A stretch of DNA of 64,000 nt from Pseudomonas cichorii (GCF_018343775.1 NZ_CP074349.1:1230001-1294000), one strand, 5' to 3'. Counted from the first letter of the stretch, positions 9,211 through 17,606 are shown. Program-made: numbers and translations. Notes: generated from the letters alone by a model not told the origin.

Positions 9211-10812
9211 TCAGGCTACGCCGTTGGGACCGTCGAGCACCTGGCGTACTTTTCTGGCGAGATCGTGAGGCATGCAAGGCTTGGACACTACTTCAAACTC
9301 GGTACCGCCCAGGTCAGTCCGCTCGATAGAGCTTTCGGCGTAACCCGTGGTCAGCAGCACCTTGATTTTCGGGTAGCGCCGTTTCACTTCCCTGGCCAGC
9401 ATCACCCCGTTCATCCCGCCCGGCATGATCAGGTCGGTGAAAAGCAGGTCATACGTCTCGCCGCTTTCAAAACGCTTCAGCGCTTCCCGGGCATTGAGCA
9501 CCATGTCAGTGACGTAGCCGTAATCTTCCAGCACCATCTTGGCCAGCTCTGCGACGTCGGGTCGATCCTCGACGATCAGGATGCGTTCGCTGCCAGTTTT
9601 GCTGGCAACCGGTGTAGCGTGGTCATGAATGCTGATGCTGGCATCATCCACCGGGAAGTAGAGGCGCAGTGTGGTCCCGACATCTTCCTCGGAGTAGATC
9701 CGCGCCGCTCCGCCCGATTGCTTGGCAAAGCCATAGACCATCGACAGCCCAAGACCGGTGCCCTGGCCTTCTTCCTTGGTCGTGAAGAACGGGTCCATAA
9801 CCCGGTCGCGAATGCTGGCAGGCATGCCGATGCCATTGTCTGTGATCGAAATACTCACGTAACTGCCCGGCAGCAGGCCGTCATAAGAGACGCTGGCCAG
9901 GTCCTTCACGATGATGTTTCGCGTTTCGATGAACACCCGACGGTCCTGCCTGCCAATCAGCGCATCCCGTGCGTTGATCAGGATGTTCAGCAGAGCAACT
10001 TCGGCCTGGCTCGGGTCGAGGCGACAGTTGAGAAGGGCGGGCTCAAGGCTGTACTCAACCGGAACTTCTGCACCGAAAGTACGCTCGATCAAGGCCTCCA
10101 TGCCCGTGACCACCTGATTGAGGTTCAGCACCCGGCCTTGCAGCTTCTGCTTTCGGGCAAAGGCCAGGAGTTGCTTGGTCAGGGTGCTGGCACGGTCAAC
10201 GGCCGACTTGGCGTGCTCGACGCTTCGTTTGATGCGAGGGACATCGATGCTGGACTTGTCGGTGGCTGAGTCGATCAGGCCGATGTAACCCCCCATGACC
10301 TGCAACAGGTTATTGAAGTCATGGGCAATCCCGCCGGTCAATTGGCCCAGTGCTTCCATTTTCTGGGCCTGACGCAAGGCATCCTCAGCATCCCGGCGGC
10401 GGCTGACATCCAGTTGTGAGGCGAAAAAGTAAACAAGATCGCCATTGTCATTGAAGACTGGCGACATGAACAGGGCGTTCCAGAACGACGAGCCGTCCTT
10501 CTTGTAGTTCAGGATTTCCGTCGCGATGTCTTGTTTGTCTGCAATGGCCTGGCGCAAGGCGGCGACAACTGCACGATCCGTTTCCGGCCCTTGCAGAAAG
10601 CGACAGTTACGGCCCACGATCTCATCGGCTGAATAGCCCGTCATCTCGAGAAAAGCCTGATTGGCAAAGATGATCGGATTATCCGGGCGATGAGGGTCGG
10701 TAAATATCATCGGCATCCGGGTGGTTTCGACGGCTGCAAAAAAGATATCTTTTTGTGGATGAGAGATATCACCCGTTACCCGGTTATTCACCCGGACTTT
10801 ACTATCGCTCAC
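9211..10812 (-). CDS. LOV-domain hybrid histidine kinase (blue-light receptor)
   Basis: A 533-residue protein: a LOV/PAS domain (about 20-140) with the flavin-binding motif GRNCRFLQ and the photo-adduct Cys at residue 70, then a HisKA_2-type dimerisation segment with the phospho-acceptor His164 ([11 protein letters not shown]). An HATPase domain (NILINARDA near 270; [11 protein letters not shown]) and a C-terminal receiver with phospho-acceptor Asp460 ([10 protein letters not shown]) follow. This is the architecture of the characterised P. syringae LOV-HK photoreceptor (PSPTO_2896 in DC3000). FMN forms a cysteinyl adduct under blue light and kinase output changes. The start is GTG with a GAGGGTGGG site upstream. 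No dedicated response regulator lies beside it. Confidence 0.95.
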   Translation of the reverse strand: MSDSKVRVNNRVTGDISHPQKDIFFAAVETTRMPMIFTDPHRPDNPIIFANQAFLEMTGYSADEIVGRNCRFLQGPETDRAVVAALRQAIADKQDIATEILNYKKDGSSFWNALFMSPVFNDNGDLVYFFASQLDVSRRRDAEDALRQAQKMEALGQLTGGIAHDFNNLLQVMGGYIGLIDSATDKSSIDVPRIKRSVEHAKSAVDRASTLTKQLLAFARKQKLQGRVLNLNQVVTGMEALIERTFGAEVPVEYSLEPALLNCRLDPSQAEVALLNILINARDALIGRQDRRVFIETRNIIVKDLASVSYDGLLPGSYVSISITDNGIGMPASIRDRVMDPFFTTKEEGQGTGLGLSMVYGFAKQSGGAARIYSEEDVGTTLRLYFPVDDASISIHDHATPVASKTGSERILIVEDRPDVAELAKMVLEDYGYVTDMVLNAREALKRFESGETYDLLFTDLIMPGGMNGVMLAREVKRRYPKIKVLLTTGYAESSIERTDLGGTEFEVVSKPCMPHDLARKVRQVLDGPNGVA

Positions 10813-10965
10813 ACACCCACCCTCAACGCTCGGTCACATCAGTGAACTATAAGAGCGTTATCTTGCCTGTTCGGTTCCGAAGGGTGATGTGCGGTAGGGC
10901 AAAAGAGTTGGGGTGAGGTAGGGACTGCCTGTAGGTAATCACCCGTCGTCTCGGCGTAGTAGCCG

Positions 10966-10990
10966 GTAGGAGCGGATTTATCCGCGAGAC
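10966..10990 (+). repeat. REP-type palindrome
   Basis: A GTAGGAGCGGATTTATCCGC core, a typical Pseudomonas REP: a GTAGGAGC tag followed by a short imperfect palindrome (GCGGAT / ATCCGC). It is intergenic, upstream of the LOV kinase gene, and shares its tag with the REP units at 18137, 24648 and 48187. Confidence 0.7.
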
Positions 10991-11008
10991 GTCATTGATG
11001 TCGCAAAG

Positions 11009-11036
11009 TTTCTAAACTGCCTACACGGCAGTTAAG
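11009..11036 (+). repeat. Solitary 28-nt sequence resembling a type I-F CRISPR repeat
   Basis: The 28 nt contain CTGCCTACACGGCAG, the stem-loop of type I-F repeats, with the flanking TTTCTAAA and TTAAG. Against the P. aeruginosa I-F repeat as I remember it, about 24 of 28 positions agree. It matches the copy at 14662-14689 at 22 of 28 positions, in the same orientation. No second repeat at spacer distance and no cas gene is present, so this is not an array. Confidence 0.55.
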
Positions 11037-11215
11037 CCAACACTTTGCCAATAACCCCTCGTTTTAAAAGCAAGACCATGGCTAGAGCGCTGTTTTACCC
11101 TTTTTCGAGGCTTTTAAGTCATTGATTTTAAAAGGAGCAGGAGGGGGCTGAAAAAAGAGGATCAGAACCCGGCAGGCCTTTGCCAAAAGCCTGCCGGGCT
11201 AAAGTCAATCTCGCT

Positions 11216-11761
11216 TCACATCACGAATCGTTTGCCACCCAGGGCTTCCAGCAGTTTGCGCCATATTCCTCGTCTGGGTTGGGGGGCCACCTCCATGACC
11301 ACATGCGGCACATCCCTGAATCGAATCCATGATTCGCTGCGCCATTGCAATACGCTCAGGGCATTGCCGAACCATTGCATCTGATTCAGGTTGGGTTGAT
11401 CGCCCTTGACTGCATGTTGCTGATGCAAAACCGGCAACACCTCATGGGTCAGCCAGTGGCGCAAGGCGCGATTTTCGGGGATGTAATGATGAACCAGCAT
11501 CGCAAACACACCGGACTCACTGAGCAGCATGCACTTTTCCCAACGGCCATGGGCATGCAGCCAGGCGGTGCGACGTTGATCGGGGTCGAGCTTGAGGGTG
11601 GCGCGTTCGTCCAGCATTTTGCCCATCAGACGCGCAAGGTCCGACAGGCAAAACCATGCCTGAGCGTCACACGTGACGGCACGCAAGGCGCGGTGATGGC
11701 GGTTGAAAACGAGGGCTTCAAATTGTTCTGTGCAGGGCGCAGAGGGATTGAGGGGGTACAT
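11216..11761 (-). CDS. BRO-N domain protein (prophage antirepressor-like)
   Basis: A 181-residue protein. Residues about 14-115 match the BRO-N fold found in phage antirepressors: FCLSDLARLMGKM, then WLHAHGRWEKCMLLSESGVFAMLVHHYIPENRALRHWLTHEVLPVLHQQ. The C-terminal 60 residues are specific to this protein. BRO-N domains bind DNA. The ATG at 11761 is chosen because AGGAG sits 8 bases upstream. The frame stays open for another 46 codons upstream through a structured leader element (11871-11986), so an N-terminally extended form is possible. There are no other phage genes near it. Confidence 0.75.
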   Translation of the reverse strand: MYPLNPSAPCTEQFEALVFNRHHRALRAVTCDAQAWFCLSDLARLMGKMLDERATLKLDPDQRRTAWLHAHGRWEKCMLLSESGVFAMLVHHYIPENRALRHWLTHEVLPVLHQQHAVKGDQPNLNQMQWFGNALSVLQWRSESWIRFRDVPHVVMEVAPQPRRGIWRKLLEALGGKRFVM

Positions 11762-11870
11762 CGGCGTAGCTCCTGGATGATTGAAGCTGCCACACAACGT
11801 CGCTAAACGAATGGGTGGCAGCTGTGCGAAGGTTAGCGAACCGGTATCCAGAGAACCGGCAGACCCGAAG

Positions 11871-11986
11871 GTCTCCGACGCACAGCCGCCATAACGCATA
11901 CCTCAAGCATAAGCCTGAAGTATTCGGGGGACGCTGAAACGTCTGGATAATCGGGTCGCTAAACCCTGCCGCTGATTTTGCAGCGG
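11871..11986 (-). promoter_or_regulatory. Structured leader element, copy 1 (upstream of bro)
   Basis: Read on the minus strand: a CGCTG...CAGCG hairpin, then GGGTTTAGCGACCC (a hairpin with CGATT after it), then a C-run, then TGCGTTATGGCGGCTGTGC, then GGAGAC. The same blocks in the same order occur at 14388-14514. It lies 110-226 bases before the bro start and is read in the same direction, so it looks like a 5' leader with RNA structure. The function is unknown. Confidence 0.55.
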
Positions 11987-12079
11987 ACGGCGCGGAGACT
12001 AACGCGCACTGCAAGACGTGGCAACTGCTGGCCGTTCGATGCCTGTTTCAATCACTGCCCATTGCGAGAGGCCCGCCAC

Positions 12080-13327
12080 CTAATCACGCCAGACCGGCAT
12101 CAACCGCTCATCAATCACCCAATGAGACTGCCCAGGACGTATGCAGACACCACCGACCCAACGCTCATGAGCGGCATGCTCCAGCCAATATGCCTCACCC
12201 CTCAAAACCTGCTTGCCCAATGGCGTAATCGTCAACAGGCGACGAGGCCATTCCAGATGAGCCTCCGACTCGATCAGCAAGGGGCGCGGAGTATCGATCA
12301 GCGGTCGCATCATCGCGTGAAACATCATATCCCCCAGAAACGGCAGCGGCTCGCGTTTGGCCATCAGTTCGGCGAAAACCCTGCCGCATGCCACGGGGCC
12401 AGCCTCGTCCACATACTGCAAAGTCAGGCGCTCAGTGAGCGACAAGCCATCGCGAATACCCGGTAACTCCTGCAATTGCCGTAACAGCGCGGGCGCGAGA
12501 AAGGGCAGGGCGGCGTTCGGTTCATGAGCCAGTTTCGCCAAGGCCGCGGGAGATGAATCGCAATAAGCCAGCCACGCCTGACGCGCCAACAACAGCGCGT
12601 CCTCATCCACCCGCCTGCGCTGTGGCCAAAGCCAGGCAAGTACATCGGGCGCCAGTTGCCCGATGCCGATGAAGCGCTGAACGCCGGGCACCCGATCCAC
12701 CTCGATCAGCTCAAGCTTGCGCGGCAGACGCTCAAGCCCCGCCAGCGCCCGTATCAGGAAAAGCTGATCATAAGCATCCGCTTCGCACCACAGCACACTA
12801 TGGTCGGCGTCGCTCAACTGCGAGAGGTTGGAATATTCATCATCGAACCGTCGTGCGGCGTCGGCCACATCAACCCCGAAAGCCTCGTTGATGAACTGGC
12901 TGCGCAGCGCCTTGTACGCCTCGGCAGGCAGATCCTGGACCGGCCCCATGCACAGCGGGTCCGTCAGCATCCGGAACGAACCCTTGAAACCTGCCAGTTG
13001 CAGGCTGTGCGCAATGTCGTTGCCGCAACGCCAATGCACGGTACGCGCTTCGTCACTCGCCTCGAAATCCGGATGCCGCGCCGCAAACTCCACCGCATCC
13101 ACATGGGCCTTGAGCTTGGGCCAACTGCTGAAACCCAGTTCCCGGGCGATCAGCCACTGGGCATCGGACAAGGTCACAGACGCGGAGGCATAAGTGCGTG
13201 AAATCATCGAAAGCTCATCAGGCGCAGCGCCATTTTTCATGCGCTGCAAAAGCGCCTTGGCCCGCTTGCGCTGCTGCTCAAGGTTGATACGACCGTCATT
13301 GGACAATGACGCAGAACGAGTAGACAT
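12080..13327 (-). CDS. DUF1835-type protein with N-terminal helical segment
   Basis: About 415 residues. The first 75 (LEQQRKRAKALLQRMKNG, then LSDAQWLIARELGFSSWPKLKAHV) match a segment often found at the start of ankyrin-repeat-type proteins. Next is a domain with the DUF1835 pattern: VHWRCGNDIAHSLQLAG, then DPLCMGPV, and later SVLWCEADAYDQLFLIRAL. The C-terminal part has a winged-helix-like LLTITPLGKQVL. No biochemical role is known to me. The ATG at 13327 has AAGGAGA five bases upstream. It shares strand with bro and the toxin-antitoxin genes but lies more than 300 bases from each. Confidence 0.65.
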   Translation of the reverse strand: MSTRSASLSNDGRINLEQQRKRAKALLQRMKNGAAPDELSMISRTYASASVTLSDAQWLIARELGFSSWPKLKAHVDAVEFAARHPDFEASDEARTVHWRCGNDIAHSLQLAGFKGSFRMLTDPLCMGPVQDLPAEAYKALRSQFINEAFGVDVADAARRFDDEYSNLSQLSDADHSVLWCEADAYDQLFLIRALAGLERLPRKLELIEVDRVPGVQRFIGIGQLAPDVLAWLWPQRRRVDEDALLLARQAWLAYCDSSPAALAKLAHEPNAALPFLAPALLRQLQELPGIRDGLSLTERLTLQYVDEAGPVACGRVFAELMAKREPLPFLGDMMFHAMMRPLIDTPRPLLIESEAHLEWPRRLLTITPLGKQVLRGEAYWLEHAAHERWVGGVCIRPGQSHWVIDERLMPVWRD

Positions 13328-13674
13328 ACGATCTCCTTGCACAAACCTTGTCCGCTTGAAGGTCGGGAGTCGTAATGACGAATGCGGGGAAGCATGATCC
13401 TGGGCGCAGCCCTTTCCGCGGGTGGTGGCGTGGATAGCGCCGGGCTGGAATATAGGCAACGGACACGATGAATGCAATGTTCACCTGGCTAACAGGCATA
13501 TCACTTTGTGGGACCGGATTTATTCAGGAAGGCGTTACCGAATAACCATCCGGATGCTGCTGGCCACAGCTCGTCGCGGCCAACGTATTCCCACCAGTGA
13601 CAGGTATGCCTTAACTGATCGGCATTAGGAGGTTTGGCCCCTGATCTTGAGAAATCAGAGGCGGTGATGTTGAG

Positions 13675-13995
13675 CTATTTGAACAATTCAGCATGGCTGC
13701 CGAGATCGACAAAGGTCACTAGATCGGCTCGGGCCATGTCATAAATCAGAAGAAAGTCTCCGCCGATGTGACATTCCCGATACCCGGACCATTCTCCCTT
13801 CAGTGCATGATCCAGATACTCGGGAGGTAACGGCTCCCCCAAGAACAGCATCACCATAACCTTGCGGACTTCATTCATGTCGCGAAGCCCTGCGCGCTTA
13901 TAACGCTCCCAGGACTTTTTAAATTCAGGTGTCTGCGTGCACTGTTTTGGCAGGTCGGCGCGCTTTTTTTTCTTTTCCGGTTTTGCCGTCAGCAT
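13675..13995 (-). CDS. YafQ/RelE-family mRNA interferase toxin
   Basis: A 106-residue protein. It begins with a basic stretch (KPEKKKKRADLPK), then the YafQ pattern: TPEFKKSWERYKRAG, LPPEYLDHALKGEWSGYRECHIGGDFLLIYDM, and LVTFVDLGSHAELFK. The His, Asp and Phe positions correspond to the active-site residues of E. coli YafQ, which cuts mRNA on the ribosome. Its start lies 71 bases inside the antitoxin gene, and no later ATG, GTG or TTG precedes the conserved core. The KKKK region is therefore encoded in an overlap with the antitoxin tail. Confidence 0.85.
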   Translation of the reverse strand: MLTAKPEKKKKRADLPKQCTQTPEFKKSWERYKRAGLRDMNEVRKVMVMLFLGEPLPPEYLDHALKGEWSGYRECHIGGDFLLIYDMARADLVTFVDLGSHAELFK

Positions 13996-14245
13996 CCCTT
14001 AACATGTCATCGAGAGAGTCGAACTGACGACGAATTTCACGCGCTTGTGCCATGGCCTGAGCGGTTTTTTCTGAAGGGGCGCGAACCTCGAAAGGCAGCC
14101 CTTGAGTTGCCACAACTTGGCGGAGAAAAAGACGCAAGCCGTCACTGAGGGTCAGCCCGCATGCATTCAGTACTGCGGTGGCACGATCCTTCAACTCCTC
14201 GTCGATGCGACAACGCACGTCAGTGGTTTTAAGTGTTGCAGCCAT
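13925..14245 (-). CDS. RelB/DinJ-family antitoxin
   Basis: About 106 residues. The ribbon-helix-helix N-terminus (TTDVRCRIDEELKDRATAVLNACGLTLSDGLRLFLRQVV) is typical of DinJ/RelB antitoxins, and the charged C-terminus would wrap the toxin. The ATG at 14245 is preferred because a GGAGGGAG site lies about 8 bases upstream; an in-frame start at 14323 would add 26 unrelated residues. It overlaps the toxin gene by 71 bases. RelB-type proteins repress their own promoter, and a repeated GCTACGT motif lies upstream. Confidence 0.85.
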   Translation of the reverse strand: MAATLKTTDVRCRIDEELKDRATAVLNACGLTLSDGLRLFLRQVVATQGLPFEVRAPSEKTAQAMAQAREIRRQFDSLDDMLRDADGKTGKEKKARRPAKTVHADT

Positions 14246-14270
14246 GATCTCAGCTCCCTCCGCTTGATAT

Positions 14271-14293
14271 GTAGCTACGTTGTGGCTACGTAA
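14271..14293. promoter_or_regulatory. Candidate antitoxin operator
   Basis: GTAGCTACGT (14271-14280) and GGCTACGTAAC (14284-14294) give two tandem GCTACGT boxes 11 bases apart, about 30 bases before the antitoxin ATG. Paired half-sites in this position fit autorepression by a ribbon-helix-helix antitoxin. Confidence 0.45.
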
Positions 14294-14387
14294 CGATGGT
14301 GTCATTCCATCAAGTTTTGGCAAGTGCTTTTTGTCTTGGGCAGAACTTCAGCCAGTCCGTACGTCTTGAATCATGAGGCTGACAAGT

Positions 14388-14514
14388 CGTCTCCCAAGGC
14401 GGTAGGCACACAACCGCCATAACGCAGTGCGCAGAAGAGTTAATCGACTGCTTCGCGATGGGGGGGAATTTATCTTTAAATCGGGTCGCGAAACCCGGTC
14501 GCTGCAGGCAGCGA
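14388..14514 (-). promoter_or_regulatory. Structured leader element, copy 2 (upstream of toxin-antitoxin)
   Basis: Read on the minus strand: CGCTGCCTGCAGCG palindrome, CCGGGTTTCGCGACCCG hairpin followed by ATTT, a run of seven C, ACTGCGTTATGGCGGTTGTG, then GGGAGAC. The same order of blocks is seen in copy 1 at 11871-11986. It lies 143-269 bases before the antitoxin ATG and is read in the same direction. Function unknown. Confidence 0.55.
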
Positions 14515-14661
14515 ATGTCGGGAGGGGTAGCTTGGGGGGGCTATGGGGAGTAGGTGGTTGTAGGGCTGGTGTGAGTGTGACGTAGGATTTGACGGTTATG
14601 AAGTGGGATAGGGCTGCTTGGGCAGTTAATGCAATAATGAGTAAATAAATTTTCTGCTGAT

Positions 14662-14689
14662 CTTCTTAGCTGCCTATACGACAGTTAAC
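14662..14689 (+). repeat. Second solitary type I-F CRISPR repeat-like sequence
   Basis: TTCTTAGCTGCCTATACGAC continues into AGTTAAC. About 24 of 28 positions agree with the P. aeruginosa I-F repeat as I remember it; the stem has one mismatch. It has the same orientation as the copy at 11009, and the pair brackets the bro to antitoxin segment. Confidence 0.55.
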
Positions 14690-14999
14690 AAGACACTCTT
14701 CTCGATTTTCGCGTGTTTGCGCTCCCCTATAGCTGCTTAACCCAGCGTGCTCGGCCTCGGGCAAGGCCATAATCGCTTGTCAGCTCAATAAGTTCAAAGC
14801 TCTCAATTTCAGTAGGGTGTAGACCTGATTTCATTGGTGTTTATAAAACACCGCGTTAGCCATTGACAGAAAATCGTAGTCTAGCGATGATGGCTTTTGG
14901 CTATGCTGGTGCGGGGAATCCCTTTGCTAGCAAAATTTTGGCAACAAATTCTCAGTTCAGCTCTTGCCAAACAGCACCACATCGATTCAAAGGAATGAT
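14690..14999. other. Gene-free spacer before the ATPase/TOPRIM-like pair
   Basis: About 310 bases with no supported gene. The sequence becomes AT-rich from about 14810, which looks like the left composition boundary of the following two-gene unit. Confidence 0.45.
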
Positions 15000-16580
15000 A
15001 TGAGTAGTATTAATAGTTTTGGTGTTGAGCAGCTTCGTAGTTTCGGTGAAAAAGAACAGCTCATACCTGTGAAGAAAATTAATGTATTTGTTGGGAAAAA
15101 TAGCTGCGGGAAAAGCACGTTTTTAAGAACTTATCCATTGTTGCGTCAATCAGTGGAGTCAGATACGCGTACCCCGATACTGTGGTACGGTGCATATGTT
15201 GATTTTGGTGATTTTAATACTGCTCTTCATGATGGCGGGAATGAGATTACGTTTGATTTTGATACAACTTTAGATATTGTAGATACAGCATTGTACGATG
15301 GTTGGGAGTGGAGTCATGTTAGGGCTAGTGCTCTTTATTTGGATGAGAGCAGTGTAGAACATCCTGCAAATATAAAAATAAAGCTAAGAAGGCGGGATAG
15401 AGAAAGTTTGATCACTACTATAATATTTAGCCTGTATGGTTCTCAGGTTAAGCTTACCTACTCAGGCGAAGAAGTTCTTTCTTTAGAGGTGGAGTGCGTA
15501 GAGTTAAAGATTAAGGATTCGTACCCTGTTTCAGTTGTTTTTAACAAGGGGGCAATCATACCTCGTGTGGTTCGAGATATACGAGAGGTGACCATAAAGA
15601 ATCAAGGCAAGCGCAAAGTTATTGTTGATACTATGCATGTGGAGCCTGTGAATAAAATGATTAAGTTTTTATCTAAATATCATCACAAGGCTAAACAGGA
15701 GCGTAAGATGAGGGAGCAGATTTCCACAATTCCTTTCTCTTATGGTGCCGATCTTTATGGGCACATTAAAGAGGCGTTTTCTTCGGATAAATTCTTCTTG
15801 AAGAAGTTGGATGAGAATGCGCAGTATATTACCAAGGTGTGTTTTAATTATATATTGGCTCAGCATATTCATTCATTTTGGGGGGGGGCTGATGACCTGT
15901 TTAAAAACTTCTTTGGCGGTGTTCGATATCTAGGTCCTCTTAGGGCTTCTGCAGAGCGATTTTACAGGTATCAAGATTTACAAATTGCAGAAATTGACCA
16001 TACGGGTGCTAACCTGCCTATGGTAATTAACTCTCTTGATGCAAGGAAAAAGCGAGAGTTAAGCGACTGGATGTTCTCAAATTTTGGTTTTAAAATTGAG
16101 CTGGTAACTACTGGTCTTCATTATGCTATCCAAATAAAAGAGGAGCATGATGATAAGTTTCATAATGTTAGTGATATGGGGTTTGGTTATTCTCAGATTC
16201 TTCCTGTGATTGTTTCTATCTGGTTGGAGCTAGTTGATAAGGGTAAGGGGGTTAGGCTGAAGAAAAATAAATCAAGGACGATAGTTATTGAACAGCCTGA
16301 ACTGCATTTGCATCCAGATTTGCAATATAAGTTTGGCCTGGCAATTGCTAAGGTTGCATCGCTCGCTGATTCAAAGAGCTTTAACTTTGTTATTGAGACT
16401 CACAGCAAGCATTTGATCGACGCATTAGGAAAAAGCGTACGTAGTAATGTTATGGATGAAAGTGATATTAATATTACCTTGTTTGAAAAGGAGAAGAATG
16501 GAAAAACTTTAGTGTCTTTTTCTGGCTTCGATGATGAAGGTTATCTTATCGACTGGCCTGCTGGCTTTCTATCGGCGTAA
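15000..16580 (+). CDS. ABC/OLD-type AAA ATPase, candidate defence component
   Basis: A 526-residue protein. Walker A is GKNSCGKST (residues 32-40) directly after a SMC/RecF-like first strand (INVFVGKN). The ABC signature region is SDMGFGYSQILPV (around 400), Walker B is IVIEQPELHLHP with Glu431, and the H-loop is FVIETHSKHLIDAL with His468. The long middle insertion is family-specific. This is the AAA_15/AAA_21 layout of OLD, Gabija, Septu and PARIS ATPases, but no nuclease domain is fused. The ATG at 15000 is preceded by AAAGGA; a TTG 36 bases earlier is less likely. Codon use is strongly AT-rich (ATA, TTA, AGA common), unlike its neighbours. Four bases separate it from the next gene. Confidence 0.8.
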   Translation: MSSINSFGVEQLRSFGEKEQLIPVKKINVFVGKNSCGKSTFLRTYPLLRQSVESDTRTPILWYGAYVDFGDFNTALHDGGNEITFDFDTTLDIVDTALYDGWEWSHVRASALYLDESSVEHPANIKIKLRRRDRESLITTIIFSLYGSQVKLTYSGEEVLSLEVECVELKIKDSYPVSVVFNKGAIIPRVVRDIREVTIKNQGKRKVIVDTMHVEPVNKMIKFLSKYHHKAKQERKMREQISTIPFSYGADLYGHIKEAFSSDKFFLKKLDENAQYITKVCFNYILAQHIHSFWGGADDLFKNFFGGVRYLGPLRASAERFYRYQDLQIAEIDHTGANLPMVINSLDARKKRELSDWMFSNFGFKIELVTTGLHYAIQIKEEHDDKFHNVSDMGFGYSQILPVIVSIWLELVDKGKGVRLKKNKSRTIVIEQPELHLHPDLQYKFGLAIAKVASLADSKSFNFVIETHSKHLIDALGKSVRSNVMDESDINITLFEKEKNGKTLVSFSGFDDEGYLIDWPAGFLSA

Positions 16581-16583
16581 AAA

Positions 16584-17606
16584 ATGATATTTATTATTGA
16601 CGCAGTAATCGATTTTTCGACCAGTTTTGACTCGAAGGTTAGAGCGCTGGATAATATTTTATCGGCGCATGGAGAGGGAAAGCATGTTTTGTGGGCTCCT
16701 ATTGAGGTTGTAGAAGCGTTGCAAGATGTTCCGCAGCTTAGTTCATACTCGAAGCGAGTTTTGTTTAGTTTGAAGAGTACTGTCATTGAGACTCGCAGAA
16801 TAGAGAGGCAGTTTGATTTTCATGTTGTTGTTGAGTTTGATGATGGGGCGCGGATGGAGCTTGGTGAGGGGAGGTTGAATGTCGGGTTTAACTATTTTTT
16901 AGATACTCGAATGTTGCAGCCATCTATATTGATTACTGAGAACTTACTTGATGCAAGTGCGTTGGAGTGTGGTGCTGCTTTACATTTGGTAGGGAATAAG
17001 CTGCTTTCCGCATTTGGTGTTGTTTTGGATTTTAGGCCGGGGGGTGGAAGTACTACTTATGATCTTTTTAAAGACCTAGTATCGCAAGGAAGGTTTTTGT
17101 TGTGCGTAATTGATAGTGATTTAAAGCATCCTAAAGGGCCTAAGGGTAGTACTGCGAAAAGATTTCGACACGAAAAATTAGGTTTGAATCTTGCTTATCA
17201 TCTGGAGATTTTAGGGTGCCATGAGATTGAAAATATATTGCCTGTAAATGTTGTCAGGGATCTAGTTCCTCGTGCACAAACACCTTGCTTGTTATATTCA
17301 TCCTCCAAGTATCACCGTTATCGTCCTTATCCAGATCATAAATTTGGTTTGAGAGTTTCGACAGCTCGTCAATCGGATCTTGAGTTTAATAGTGACTATT
17401 GGTCGGAGTTTAATGGTTGTGACGATGAAGTATGGATATGTGCTCCTTTGGGGGAGTCTCTGCTACAGAATAGTGTGCAAAAAATGAAGGAAATGTCACC
17501 GCATAAACTATATGAGTCGTTAAATAAAACGGCCGATGAAGAGTGGATGCGTGTGAGTAAATTGGTCGCTTCGTGGGGCGTAGGAGTTAGGCGCGTAATT
17601 CCATAA
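16584..17606 (+). CDS. Protein with TOPRIM-like motif set, partner of the ATPase
   Basis: A 340-residue protein with no family I can name with certainty. Residues about 115-220 carry the TOPRIM order: a strand ending in Glu119 (ILITENLLDA, with Asp123), a glycine loop GGGS (153-156), the DxD motif after a hydrophobic strand (LLCVIDSDLKHP, Asp177 and Asp179), and HEIENILP (213-220). These resemble the catalytic acids of OLD-type and DUF4435/AriB nucleases. The first 110 residues do not belong to that domain. It begins 4 bases after the ATPase stop, so the two are one transcript. Composition is AT-rich throughout. A nuclease effector gated by the ATPase is the best reading, but untested. Confidence 0.6.
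   Translation: MIFIIDAVIDFSTSFDSKVRALDNILSAHGEGKHVLWAPIEVVEALQDVPQLSSYSKRVLFSLKSTVIETRRIERQFDFHVVVEFDDGARMELGEGRLNVGFNYFLDTRMLQPSILITENLLDASALECGAALHLVGNKLLSAFGVVLDFRPGGGSTTYDLFKDLVSQGRFLLCVIDSDLKHPKGPKGSTAKRFRHEKLGLNLAYHLEILGCHEIENILPVNVVRDLVPRAQTPCLLYSSSKYHRYRPYPDHKFGLRVSTARQSDLEFNSDYWSEFNGCDDEVWICAPLGESLLQNSVQKMKEMSPHKLYESLNKTADEEWMRVSKLVASWGVGVRRVIP

Noticed and set aside
11009..14689. CRISPR array
   Set aside because: The two I-F-like sequences are 3.65 kb apart with genes between; no spacer-length repetition and no cas genes.
14964..14999. TTG start for the ATPase giving 12 extra residues
   Set aside because: The ATG at 15000 has an AAAGGA site and begins just before the conserved first strand.
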